Position numbers and translations under genes: made by a program. A stretch of DNA of 48,146 nt from Pseudorhizobium xiangyangii. GTDB lineage: Bacteria > Pseudomonadota > Alphaproteobacteria > Rhizobiales > Rhizobiaceae. The notes under the pieces are model-generated. The model was not told the DNA's origin. It worked only from the letters and a program-made list of their open reading frames with translations, and did no database searches. The stretch is taken from the NCBI RefSeq assembly GCF_020531965.1, contig NZ_JAJAWH010000030.1, positions 1 to 48,146 of the forward strand, in the 5' to 3' direction. Below, one piece after another: positions 1 through 7,906 of the stretch. The number at the start of each line of letters is the position of its first letter. Positions within the stretch are counted from its first letter, which is position 1.

Positions 1-20
1 AAATCCTGCCCCCGCAACCA
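1..20 (+). tRNA. 3' end of initiator tRNA (tRNA-fMet), truncated by the window edge
   Basis: The first 20 bases fit the 3' part of a tRNA: end of the T-loop (AAAT), the 3' half of the T-stem (CCTGC), the acceptor 3' strand (CCCCGCA), discriminator A and an encoded CCA at 18-20. In rhizobia this ending belongs to tRNA-fMet, whose 5' acceptor strand is CGCGGGG, giving the C1-A72 mismatch of initiator tRNAs. The 5' half, with the anticodon, is outside the window, so the identity rests on recognition of the 3' end. The hairpin at 61-94 is its likely terminator. Confidence 0.72.
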
Positions 21-35
21 ACGAAACTTGTAAAG

Positions 36-224
36 TTACCCAGTCCAGCTTCTTATTATCAAGCTCCTCAGACCAAACGTCGAGGAGCTTTTTTGCGTTT
101 TCCCTCCGTGTCGATCTGGGTAGACGCGATCTTGGCTGACCTTGTCTCCAAGTTTGCGCATGATCATGATGCCGCCATCGAGCTCTATTTGTGGAGCTGG
201 ATTGATGCCTTTCAGGGATTTCAT
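36..224 (-). CDS. Possible 62-aa protein coupled to the ABC ATPase gene
   Basis: This small ORF starts in an ATGA overlap with the stop codon of the ABC ATPase gene. Its ribosome site, AAGGAAACAC then one base then ATGAAA, is nearly identical to that of the binding-protein gene of the same operon (start 3179), which argues that the start is used. The product begins MKSLKGINPAPQ, is basic overall, and has no signal peptide, membrane segment or motif that I recognise. The C-terminal part is encoded through the tRNA terminator hairpin, which is unusual for a conserved gene, so the reading frame may have been extended by chance. Function unknown. Confidence 0.35.
   Translation of the reverse strand: MKSLKGINPAPQIELDGGIMIMRKLGDKVSQDRVYPDRHGGKTQKSSSTFGLRSLIIRSWTG
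61..94 (+). terminator. Rho-independent terminator after the tRNA
   Basis: Stem AAGCTCCTC (61-69) pairs perfectly with GAGGAGCTT (82-90) around a 12-base loop, and the second arm runs into a T tract (to 94). It sits 40 bases after the tRNA CCA and points the same way. On the minus strand it may also limit read-through from the FecBCD operon. Confidence 0.8.
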
Positions 225-1006
225 CGTGTTTCCTTGATTGTTTCTGGTTGAATTAAGGTGGGCGCCAGGGGCAGGATCACCGGTACTCCCGAGCTGGAGG
301 GAATGAATTCAGCCTCGATGCCGTAGACGGATCGCAGGACGTCCGGCGTGATAACCGTGGCCAAGGTCCCATGCCCCACCAGTCTTCCACCGTTCAGCAG
401 CATGATCGTATCGCTATGGCGAGCAGCAAGATTGAGATCGTGGACCGCGATCAGTACGAGCGCGCCGGTAGCGGCTACGTAATCCTTCAGAAGGTTGAGA
501 ACGTGCATCTGGTGCCTGACATCAAGTGCACTGGTTGATTCGTCGAGCAGCAGCAACTGCGGCTCGCGCAACAGGCGCTGCGCGAGCAGCACCAGCTGTT
601 GCTGGCCGCCCGAAAGGGTTTGCATGCCGCGCGCGGCGAGATCGCCGATCCCGAAGAAGGCCAGGATCCGGGAGGCCGCGCCAACCGTTTCATCGGCAAT
701 CCGCCAGCCGAGCTGCTCATGACGGCCAAGCAGAATGACCTCGAGGACGGACAATTCCGCCCGGACCTGGCACTGCTGCGGCATGAAGCCGATTTTGCGC
801 ATGTCGACCGGTTTGCCGCACCACAGGATCTTGCCACCGGAAGAAGACTGTCCCGCAATGGCGTTCAGCAGGGTCGACTTGCCAGCGCCGTTCGGGCCGA
901 TCAATCCGACGATCTGACCAGCCGCGATAGACGCGGAAACCCCGGATAGGACTCTGGTGCGGTCGTGCTGGACGACCACGTCTTTCAATACCAGCCGCAT
1001 CGTCAT
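221..1006 (-). CDS. FecE-type ABC transporter ATP-binding protein (siderophore, heme or corrinoid import)
   Basis: Cytoplasmic ATPase of an iron-complex/cobalamin-type importer. The 261-aa protein has Walker A GPNGAGKST (residues 37-45), the signature LSGGQQQ near residue 130, Walker B LLLLDES followed by the D-loop SALD, and an H-loop His in AVHDLN. Length and motifs are typical of the FecE/BtuD family. The start overlaps the stop of the permease gene (ATGA at 1003-1006), so the two are translationally coupled. The binding-protein, permease, ATPase order is a complete importer set. The substrate cannot be read from the ATPase; an iron-chelate is the commonest for this family, but other metallophores are possible. 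Confidence 0.93.
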   Translation of the reverse strand: MTMRLVLKDVVVQHDRTRVLSGVSASIAAGQIVGLIGPNGAGKSTLLNAIAGQSSSGGKILWCGKPVDMRKIGFMPQQCQVRAELSVLEVILLGRHEQLGWRIADETVGAASRILAFFGIGDLAARGMQTLSGGQQQLVLLAQRLLREPQLLLLDESTSALDVRHQMHVLNLLKDYVAATGALVLIAVHDLNLAARHSDTIMLLNGGRLVGHGTLATVITPDVLRSVYGIEAEFIPSSSGVPVILPLAPTLIQPETIKETR

Positions 1007-2067
1007 GCCATGCCTCCTTGACCGCGTTTGGCGATGACCGCAAACAACATCGGCACGCCTGCGACGGCCGTGATGATGCCGACGGGAATGACGGCGGCCG
1101 GAGAGATGAATTTCCCAAACACGGAAGCGCCGATCAGAATGATCGCTCCTGTCACTGCTGCAAGGGGGAGGGAAAAGCGATGGTCCTCTCCGACGAGCGC
1201 CCGGGCGACATGTGGAGCAATCAGTCCAACGAAGCCTATGGTGCCAACGAAGGAGACAGCCGCGGCTGTCAGCAGCGCAACGATCAGGAAGGTGTGCCTG
1301 CGGATGTTTTCAACGGAGAGCCCGAGGCTGCGCGCATTGGCGTCTCCCAGACGGAGCGTCGTCAATGCCCAGGTGCTGCGAGCGATGAACGGCAGGCAGG
1401 CGCATGCGATGGCGGCAGTGACCGCGACACTCGTCCATGTGGATTTCAACAGGCTGCCGAACATCCAGAAGACGATCTGCTGGAGCACTTCCGGTGATGC
1501 CAGGAACTGCAGCAGCGACTGCAATGACTGGAAGAAAAACAGGACGGCGATGCCACCGAGAACCAGGATTTCCGGCGTAGAGCCACGCAACCGGGCGATG
1601 AGGTAGACAAGTCCGCAGGCGACCAGTGTCATCGCGAAGGCGCAGGCCGGGACAACCAAGAACCCCGGAAGAGGGATAAGCGAGCCGAACATGATTGCGA
1701 GCGCCGCGCCGAAGCCAGCGGCTGCTGAAAAGCCGAGCGTGAAGGGACTGGCCAGCGGATTGCCGAGGATCGTCTGCATCTGCAGACCGGCAAGGCCGAG
1801 GCAGGCGCCGACAAGCACGCCCATGACCGTTTGTGGCATACGCAACTGCCAGAGAATGGTCGCAACCATGCGGTCGTTGCCGGCCGGCCCGGCCAGCAGT
1901 CCATGCCATAGGTCGACAAGCGGCATGCCGGAAGGGCCGGTGACGAGATCGAGCACCGTCAGCAAGACGAGACCGATGAACGCGCCGATCAGCACCGAAG
2001 TCCGACGTGCGGATGCGCGGCGAAAGCCGTCGCGCATCCCTTCGAGACCTGAAGAAAAGGAGGTCAT
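1003..2067 (-). CDS. FecCD-family ABC transporter permease
   Basis: Inner-membrane permease of the same importer, 354 aa, with about ten hydrophobic segments expected for the FecCD/BtuC family. Recognisable family segments include GACLGLAGLQMQTILGNPLASP (about residues 87-108), where the GxxxQ-NPLA region contacts the periplasmic loops, and GFVGLIAPHVARALVGEDHR near residue 285, which contains the cytoplasmic coupling helix that binds the ATPase. The start overlaps the binding-protein stop (ATGA at 2064-2067) and its stop overlaps the ATPase start, so the three genes form one coupled operon. Confidence 0.93.
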   Translation of the reverse strand: MTSFSSGLEGMRDGFRRASARRTSVLIGAFIGLVLLTVLDLVTGPSGMPLVDLWHGLLAGPAGNDRMVATILWQLRMPQTVMGVLVGACLGLAGLQMQTILGNPLASPFTLGFSAAAGFGAALAIMFGSLIPLPGFLVVPACAFAMTLVACGLVYLIARLRGSTPEILVLGGIAVLFFFQSLQSLLQFLASPEVLQQIVFWMFGSLLKSTWTSVAVTAAIACACLPFIARSTWALTTLRLGDANARSLGLSVENIRRHTFLIVALLTAAAVSFVGTIGFVGLIAPHVARALVGEDHRFSLPLAAVTGAIILIGASVFGKFISPAAVIPVGIITAVAGVPMLFAVIAKRGQGGMA

Positions 2068-3179
2068 TGTTCGTCCGCTTCATCATAAGGCAGAACGAAT
2101 ACGCCATCGGCCTTGATCGGCAGCCATGTGTCGTAATAGTCGCGGATGTTCCTTGCAGGATCGACGTCCCTGAATGCGTCGGGATAGAGCTGCTTAGCGA
2201 TATATTGCGCGTAGACGTAGTCCGAGAGTGTGCGTGCGCCACCATGATAGATTGCATGCACACCGCCATTGTTGACAGCAGGCAAATCGGACCAGCCGGG
2301 ACGACCCATATAGGCCTTCACGCGCTCGCGGGTCACCGTGGGATCGGCGCCGAAGCCAACAGCAACCGCTTGCGGCTTGTTGAGCCATTCGGAGCCCCCG
2401 AGAAAGATCAGGTCGGGCTTCTGCGCCAGCACATATTCCGGGCTGAGTGGCCCCCAATTGCCGATCTGGCCTTTGGCGATATTATCGCCGCCAAGCCTGT
2501 CGACCAGAGCGCCCCACATGGTGTCGCCATAGGAATTGCCGACTTCGCCAGGTCCTTTTTGTGCCAGCTCGACATAGACCTTTTTATCCGTCGGTCCTGC
2601 CGCTTTGATCCGGGCATGAATGTCGGCCATCGCATCTTCATAATTCCTGGCAAGCCTCTCGGCGCGGTCTTCCGTGCCCATCAGTTTGCCAAGCGCCAAT
2701 GTGGACGCGACATGCTTTTCGACGGTCTGGGCATTGTAGTCCAGCGTTACGATCGGGATACCCGCTGCCTCGATCTGCTGTATGCCTTGCCCGAGGGCGT
2801 CATAGGACCAGGCTGCCAGAATGAGCAGATCAGGCTTTGCCGCAATTACTTTCTCGATGGAGAACGTGTTGTCTTCGGTATTGCCGACGTCAGGAATGGA
2901 GGCGAGTTTTGGTAACGCCTTTTGATATGCTGCGAACTGGTTCGGTCTCCAGTCCTTCCACGTTGACAGCGAGAGCGCCACGACCTTGTCGAGCGCGTCA
3001 GGCCCGGCGATCGCGAGGTAATCCTCATAGTAAAAGCTGAGGACGATACGTTCCGGCACCTTGGGTACCGTCACGGTTCGTCCCTTGACGTCAGTGACGG
3101 TAATGTCGGCAAAGGCGCTGGCCGTCATGGCCGTCATGGCCATGAAGCCGAGGAAAGCTGCGGTGAGGGTGCTTTTCAT
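2064..3179 (-). CDS. FecB/BtuF-type periplasmic substrate-binding protein
   Basis: Periplasmic binding protein (371 aa) of the FecBCD-type importer. It begins with a signal peptide (MKSTLTAAFLGFMAMTAM... cleaved after ASAFA). The mature start ITVTDVKGRTVTVPKVPERIV is the hallmark of cluster VIII (FhuD/BtuF/FecB) binding proteins, and AAKPDLLIL near residue 113 is a second typical element. The ribosome site AAGGAA lies 6 bases before the start. The substrate is not determined by sequence: siderophore, heme, corrinoid or another metal chelate. No TonB-dependent receptor is present nearby. Confidence 0.9.
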   Translation of the reverse strand: MKSTLTAAFLGFMAMTAMTASAFADITVTDVKGRTVTVPKVPERIVLSFYYEDYLAIAGPDALDKVVALSLSTWKDWRPNQFAAYQKALPKLASIPDVGNTEDNTFSIEKVIAAKPDLLILAAWSYDALGQGIQQIEAAGIPIVTLDYNAQTVEKHVASTLALGKLMGTEDRAERLARNYEDAMADIHARIKAAGPTDKKVYVELAQKGPGEVGNSYGDTMWGALVDRLGGDNIAKGQIGNWGPLSPEYVLAQKPDLIFLGGSEWLNKPQAVAVGFGADPTVTRERVKAYMGRPGWSDLPAVNNGGVHAIYHGGARTLSDYVYAQYIAKQLYPDAFRDVDPARNIRDYYDTWLPIKADGVFVLPYDEADEQ

Positions 3180-3532
3180 GGTGTTTCCTTGCGGTATGCG
3201 CTGGCGGGCGCCAGAACGCTCGCCGCTCTTGATGTGGTTGGACGCTGTCAGCTCAACCCGCGTCAGGCAGGGCCGGAGTGCTTTTGCTGCGGGTGAGACG
3301 ATTTCGATGGCCGGGCGAACTGCTCCGAGAGGTCGAGCAACGCGGAAGCCACTTTCTCCTATGCCGCCTTGCGGCCGAAAGTCGGTCGATCGCGGAAAGT
3401 CGCGCAGGAAAATCCTGGTGCGCGGTGCAACAAGCTTGCAAACCTGTGATTTGCTGCTGCTTCTGGACGGGAATCAGAAAATCGATCGGGAGTACGGGCG
3501 ATACGTCGCCCAACGTGATCCTGAGGAACATG

Positions 3533-3565
3533 ACGTGGTGTCCGGCGCTACGCCGGTCACCACGT
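3533..3565 (-). terminator. Long near-perfect hairpin between the DUF2946 gene and the FecBCD operon
   Basis: ACGTGGTG (3533-3540) pairs with CACCACGT (3558-3565), and CCGGCG (3542-3547) pairs with CGCCGG (3551-3556), with one mismatched base on each side (3541, 3557) and a 3-base loop: 14 base pairs. It lies about 65 bases downstream of the DUF2946 stop on the minus strand and has no T tract. It could end or protect that transcript, or be part of the leader of the binding-protein gene. The rest of the 3180-3628 interval shows no ORF I would trust and no B12-box. Confidence 0.55.
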
Positions 3566-3628
3566 TCCGAGGATCGGTACGCTCAACCGGCGATGACTGA
3601 AGGACCGCTGCGATTTGCAGCGGCGGGT

Positions 3629-4024
3629 TCAGGCAAAGGCGCCGGCCGGAGGGCCACGTGGGCTCGTGTTGGGAGGAAACAGCTGGCGGTAGAACGCTTC
3701 GCGCCGGATCGGCAACTGAATTTCCGCCGCGACGACAATTGCTTGTCCGATTGAATCGGCAGGCGCCGGCACGACGATTGACGCCGTGATCCGGCAGGCT
3801 TCGCAGCCATTGCCGACATCAGGGCTGTGGTGTTTCCCGTTTTCATCATGCCCAGGAAGGCAGAGCACCGGGACGGTTCCATCAGGCAATGTGTAGGCCG
3901 AGATTTCCGAAAGAGGAATTGCCGATTCGATGACGGGTGTCTTATGGGCAAACCCGACGGACAACAGGGCTATGGCGCAAAGCATGCGCACCAGTTTTGC
4001 CATGTCTGACGTGATTGCCGCCAT
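3629..4024 (-). CDS. DUF2946-like small exported protein
   Basis: 131-aa protein with an N-terminal hydrophobic segment (VRMLCAIALLSVGFA) that looks like a signal peptide or anchor. It is followed by LCLPG, a CEAC pair (CxxC), and the C-terminal RREAFYRQLFPPNTSPRGPP, an ending I recognise from alphaproteobacterial DUF2946-like proteins. Family function is unknown; members often sit near metal or TonB-linked transport genes, which fits the FecBCD neighbours. I chose the ATG at 4024 because AAGGGGA precedes it; a longer in-frame extension to 4129 has no ribosome site. The two Cys pairs may bind metal (inference). Confidence 0.6.
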   Translation of the reverse strand: MAAITSDMAKLVRMLCAIALLSVGFAHKTPVIESAIPLSEISAYTLPDGTVPVLCLPGHDENGKHHSPDVGNGCEACRITASIVVPAPADSIGQAIVVAAEIQLPIRREAFYRQLFPPNTSPRGPPAGAFA

Positions 4025-4402
4025 ACGGATCGGTCCCCTTCCGCTGACTGGATTAAGCGCGCTTTCAACGTTTCGCAATGCGGCACTTTGTACTGTCTTT
4101 TGTTTTCTGGTTCGGTCCGCGCATTCCACTATCCAGAAAATCGTTCAACTTTCGAGTTGGCTCTCAGAGCCCTCCAAGCTGTCATATAGCCCCAGACTGA
4201 TTGATCCGGCCCCAAGCCCCAAGCGTTCGATGGACGCTGGGTGAACCCGCAACGTTCTGGATTTCTTAAGTTGTAACAAGCACTTAAACTCCGGAACTGT
4301 TCTCACTCAAATTCTTTCGAAAGCACCCGTGACGGGCGGGTTCAGCAGCTCGCAAAGCGACGACATCGGTCTGGAAGGCGCGCTTCGCGTGCAAGGGCTG
4401 CC

Positions 4403-4432
4403 GGTCCTGATGATTGGAGGTCCTGATGATTG
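4403..4432. repeat. Tandem 14-bp direct repeat in the 4025-4463 gap
   Basis: GGTCCTGATGATTG occurs at 4403-4416 and again at 4419-4432, separated by GA, so the period is 16 bases. It lies just downstream of the MFS gene stop. The 4025-4463 interval contains no credible gene; it holds the presumed promoter of the DUF2946 gene and a short inverted repeat (TTAAGT 4266-4271 / ACTTAA 4282-4287). Confidence 0.6.
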
Positions 4433-4463
4433 CCGGCGAGGACGCCAAGCCCTCGCCAGCATA

Positions 4464-5885
4464 TCAGCCTTTGTGGCCTGAAACTTCCAATCCGGCGTCG
4501 CGGGGCAGGCCGAGGAAACGAATGGCCGACAATACTCCGATTGCCGCGACGACGAGCAAGGCAATGCGGATATCGGTAAGCGTGCCACCCTCTCCAGTAT
4601 CGCCATGCAGGTAAGACGAGAACCGGATCACGCCCGCGGCAACTGCGATGCCCAGCAGCTGTGACAACTGCTGCAACATCGAAGAGATCCCCGTGGCCGC
4701 ACTTCGCTGGCTGGGCGTCACGTCCGCAAACGCAATCGTGGTCAGTGACGTAAATTGCATCGATCTGAACAGGCCGCAGGCGAAAAGCAGCACATACAAC
4801 AAGGCACGAGGTGTCTGCCCGTCAACCAGTGCAAACGCGCCGATCGATGAGGCAGCGGCAATGCCGTTGATCACCAGAAGAGAGCGGAATCCGAATAGCC
4901 GCAAGGCCGGCGTTGTCACGCTCTTCATCATCAGGTTTCCGAAGAAGTAGACGAGGACCAGGCCTCCGGTTTCGACTGCGTTCAGGCCAAGGCCGACCTG
5001 AAACAACAACGGCAGCAGGAACGGGGTCGAGTTGATCGCCAGCCGTCCGGCGGTGCCGGCCCATAGAGTAGCGAGCGCGAAGGTCGGTAGCTTCAGGACT
5101 GACATGTCAAACAAGGCGTTTGTTGCGCGCCTCAGATGCCTGACGGCCAGCCAGCCCGCTCCGAGCCCGAGCGTCATCAACATAACCCCGGGGATGCCTC
5201 CATTCCCAGTGCTGATAAGCTCCAGACCCGTCAGGGTCGATGCCAGTCCGACGGTTGTCAGCAGGAAACCGGGAACGTCGAAAGGACGAGGATCTTCAGC
5301 CGGGACCGGGGGAATGAAAACCGCCACCAGTACGATGCCGATCAGGCCCAGCGGAACATTGATGAAAAAATTCCATTCCCATCCTACGTGGGTGGTAATC
5401 CAGGCTCCAACAAGCGGACCAATCACCGGAGCGATGAGCGCTGGCCAGGTAATGGTCGCGATAGCGCTGACGAGTTTCGATTTCGGTGTGTCGCGCAGCA
5501 CGAGCTGGCGACCGACTGGGGTCATCAGAGCGGCCGAAGCGCCTTGGACGAGACGAGCAATCGTGAACTCACCCAGCGTTTCTGAAAGGCCGCAGGCAAC
5601 GGACGACAGGGTGAAGAGAGCAATTGCCGAGAGGAAGACCTGTTTCGCCCCGAGGCGATCAGCCAGCCATCCGGCCGGCGGAATGAATACCGCCATGGCA
5701 AGCAGGTAGACGGTGAAGCCAATATTGAGGGTTACGACATCGGTGTCGAATGTTGCAGCCATCGCGGGAAGAGAGGTGGCGATGATTGTCCCGTCCAACA
5801 TCTGCATGAAGAAGGCGACGGCAACAATGGCCGGGACAATCCGCGTGCGAGGAAGGGTAAGCGGTGAGGAATGGTTCAATGACAT
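4464..5885 (-). CDS. MFS transporter, DHA2 (EmrB/QacA) drug-efflux family
   Basis: Inner-membrane proton-coupled exporter of 473 aa, with hydrophobic segments throughout. Family features: the N-terminal FFMQMLDGTIIATSLPAMA element near residue 26, motif A as GWLADRLGAKQVF near residue 77, and motif C as PVIGPLVGAWI near residue 160, which marks exporters. DHA2 proteins usually have 14 membrane helices. It is the last gene of the minus-strand run that starts with the redoxin-like gene, separated from the binding-protein gene by a hairpin (5905-5930). It may export a product or toxic intermediate of that pathway, or simply be an independent multidrug pump. Confidence 0.9.
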   Translation of the reverse strand: MSLNHSSPLTLPRTRIVPAIVAVAFFMQMLDGTIIATSLPAMAATFDTDVVTLNIGFTVYLLAMAVFIPPAGWLADRLGAKQVFLSAIALFTLSSVACGLSETLGEFTIARLVQGASAALMTPVGRQLVLRDTPKSKLVSAIATITWPALIAPVIGPLVGAWITTHVGWEWNFFINVPLGLIGIVLVAVFIPPVPAEDPRPFDVPGFLLTTVGLASTLTGLELISTGNGGIPGVMLMTLGLGAGWLAVRHLRRATNALFDMSVLKLPTFALATLWAGTAGRLAINSTPFLLPLLFQVGLGLNAVETGGLVLVYFFGNLMMKSVTTPALRLFGFRSLLVINGIAAASSIGAFALVDGQTPRALLYVLLFACGLFRSMQFTSLTTIAFADVTPSQRSAATGISSMLQQLSQLLGIAVAAGVIRFSSYLHGDTGEGGTLTDIRIALLVVAAIGVLSAIRFLGLPRDAGLEVSGHKG

Positions 5886-5904
5886 GGATGACAGTACAGT
5901 CGTT

Positions 5905-5930
5905 GGGCGTCGGCCGGTTCTCCGACGCCC
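5905..5930 (-). terminator. Hairpin between the binding-protein gene and the MFS gene
   Basis: GGGCGTCGG (5905-5913) pairs perfectly with CCGACGCCC (5922-5930) around an 8-base loop. No T tract follows on the minus strand. The position, just after the abundant binding-protein gene, suits partial termination or 3' end protection of the upstream mRNA. Confidence 0.55.
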
Positions 5931-5942
5931 GAATTCAAGAGA

Positions 5943-6980
5943 TCAATTGCTTGCGGCGACTTGTTTCAGCGCAGCGTCATAGAATGAGCGGTCCACCCAG
6001 CTATCGTAGTCGACCTTGCCGTTTAGCAGCCCTGCTTCCGCCATGAAGGCTTCTTCACCCTGAAGCGCCCGGACTGCTTCGTCGGTGATTTCGGGATCCT
6101 GGAAGAACTTGCCGTCCGGGTATGTGGCGCGCACAGCACTGTCGCTGTTGCCAGTTTCCTTGACAAAGATTCCGATCGTCTCTTCCGGATTGGCGTCGGC
6201 CCAGCGCGCTGCTGCGATGTCCACGGCAAGCAAGCGCGTCACGATTTCCGGGTATTTGCCGGCGAAGTCGCCGTTGACGCTGACAACGTGCGGAACGGCC
6301 CATTCCGGCTTGCCGGATTTCCCGGCGTCGAAAAGGACCCGCGCTTGCCCGGTCTCCACCAGTTTCTGGGCGGGGCCGGTGCTTTCCACAATGGCGTCCA
6401 CGTCGCCCCGAGCCAACGCTGGGGCGGAACTCTCGATGCCAAGATTGAGGCTCTCGATATCATTGATGGAAAGGCCCGCCGTCTGCAGCGCCTTTGCGAA
6501 GGTCGAATGGCGAACGGTACCCGACAGATAGGCCACTTTCTTGCCCTTCAGATCCTCAAGCGTCTGGAGCGGCGAGTCCGGCTTGACGACGATGAGGGTT
6601 TCGTTGGAACGGTTCCAGCTGGAAAGCCCGACCAGCTTGACGTCGGCACCTGTCGCGGCCAGGCGAAGTGAGGGATTGTTGCCGATGTAGGTGAAATCAA
6701 GCGCGCCGGAACCCAGGGCAACAGTGGCCGCGGAGCCGCCATCGAATGTCGTGAGTTCGACCTTGATCCCATCTTTTGCGAACTCCTCCTCCAACAACTT
6801 CTGATTCCGGTAGAGGATGAATTTCAGATGCCCGGGTGCGGTGGAGCCGATACGGATCACGTCCGGCTTTGCATCATCGGCAAAGGTCGGCGTGGCGCCT
6901 GCCAATGGAATGACGGAAAGTCCAAGGGCAAGTCTTAGAAGTGTCCGGCGGAGCGGAAATGCTGATGAAAAGAGGGTCAT
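5943..6980 (-). CDS. NitT/TauT/Ssu-type ABC substrate-binding protein (aliphatic sulfonate-like)
   Basis: Periplasmic binding protein of 345 aa, similar in plan to SsuA/TauA. It has a long arginine-containing signal peptide (PLRRTLLRLALGLSVIPLAGA, cleavage near residue 34), then IRIGSTAPGHLKF, FDGGSAATVALGSGALDFTYIGNNPSLRL in the ligand-binding region, and LEDLKGKKVAYLSGTVRHS, all typical of this family. The 51-base gap to the permease gene and the shared strand make it part of one importer. Sulfonate or another organosulfur compound is the best guess given the AprBA-like neighbours, but the substrate is not proven. Confidence 0.85.
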   Translation of the reverse strand: MTLFSSAFPLRRTLLRLALGLSVIPLAGATPTFADDAKPDVIRIGSTAPGHLKFILYRNQKLLEEEFAKDGIKVELTTFDGGSAATVALGSGALDFTYIGNNPSLRLAATGADVKLVGLSSWNRSNETLIVVKPDSPLQTLEDLKGKKVAYLSGTVRHSTFAKALQTAGLSINDIESLNLGIESSAPALARGDVDAIVESTGPAQKLVETGQARVLFDAGKSGKPEWAVPHVVSVNGDFAGKYPEIVTRLLAVDIAAARWADANPEETIGIFVKETGNSDSAVRATYPDGKFFQDPEITDEAVRALQGEEAFMAEAGLLNGKVDYDSWVDRSFYDAALKQVAASN

Positions 6981-7031
6981 GAGTTGATCCTTTCGAGGTG
7001 ATGCTGTGTCGTTAGGTGTGACGTCGGCAAT

Positions 7032-7895
7032 TCAGTTCGGACCGCTATCTGCGCTGCTGTGCCAATGCGTGGCACGTCGTTCGCCCGCCACGAGCAGGTA
7101 GTTGAGGAGAAGGCCGATGATCGTGAGGGTCAGTATGCCGGCATACATCCGGTCGGTTTCCAGCATCAGCGACGAATGCTGGATCAGGTAGCCGATGCCC
7201 GATTGCGCCGCGAGCATCTCTGCGGCTATCACCGAGAACAGGGACGTCTTCACACCAAGCCGCGCGCCGGCAACAATTGATGGTATGGCGGATGGAAAGA
7301 TGACTTTCTTGAACATGTTCCAGTCGGAAGTTCCCATCGAGCGGGCAGCCTTTATCAGCAGCGGATCCGCGGATTTCACCCCGACGATCGTATTGATCAG
7401 GAGAAAGAAGACGGCGGCGTAGAAGGTGATGGCAATCTTCGAGGCCTCGCCTATGCCGAGTACGAGGATGAAAACCGGCAGTAACGCGAACTGCGAGGTG
7501 TTGCGCAGGGTCTGCACGAGAAAATCCGACGCCTTCTCAAAGAGAGAATAGCGCCCCATCAGCAACCCTAACGGGACCGCTATCACGACAGCCAGCACGA
7601 AGCCCGCTGCTGCACGCTGGAGACTGATACCGATATGTTCGCCCAGCTGTCCGCTCATGATCATCTCCCACAACGTGGCGAGCACCCGGCTGAGCGGCGG
7701 AAAGAACAGTGCGTTGATCCAGCCGGCCCGGGGCGCCACTTCCCACAGAAGCGCAAACGCGATCAGCGCAGGGAGCCCGATTGTCAGGGTGCTGAATGTT
7801 TCGCTGAGGGCGGTCGGCGCTTTCGTCGCTTTCGACCGGCGGCGAAATCCGAGCGCGTTGCGAATTGGCGGGCTTTGGTCGATCGTCAGGCTCAT
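7032..7895 (-). CDS. NitT/TauT/Ssu-type ABC permease
   Basis: Inner-membrane permease of 287 aa, about six hydrophobic segments. The cytoplasmic EAA loop is visible as KAARSMGTSDWNMFKKVIFPSAIPSI, which docks on the ATPase. I chose the ATG at 7895 because GGAGGG lies 5 bases upstream; another ATG at 7907 overlaps the ATPase stop (TAATG) but lacks its own ribosome site. Either start implies translational coupling with the ATPase gene. Confidence 0.88.
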   Translation of the reverse strand: MSLTIDQSPPIRNALGFRRRSKATKAPTALSETFSTLTIGLPALIAFALLWEVAPRAGWINALFFPPLSRVLATLWEMIMSGQLGEHIGISLQRAAAGFVLAVVIAVPLGLLMGRYSLFEKASDFLVQTLRNTSQFALLPVFILVLGIGEASKIAITFYAAVFFLLINTIVGVKSADPLLIKAARSMGTSDWNMFKKVIFPSAIPSIVAGARLGVKTSLFSVIAAEMLAAQSGIGYLIQHSSLMLETDRMYAGILTLTIIGLLLNYLLVAGERRATHWHSSADSGPN

Positions 7896-7906
7896 TTCGC
7901 CCTCCA

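Noticed and set aside
3180-3628. Cobalamin riboswitch upstream of the BtuFCD-like binding-protein gene
   Set aside because: No B12-box-like sequence could be found by eye on the minus strand; only the hairpin at 3533-3565 is clear.
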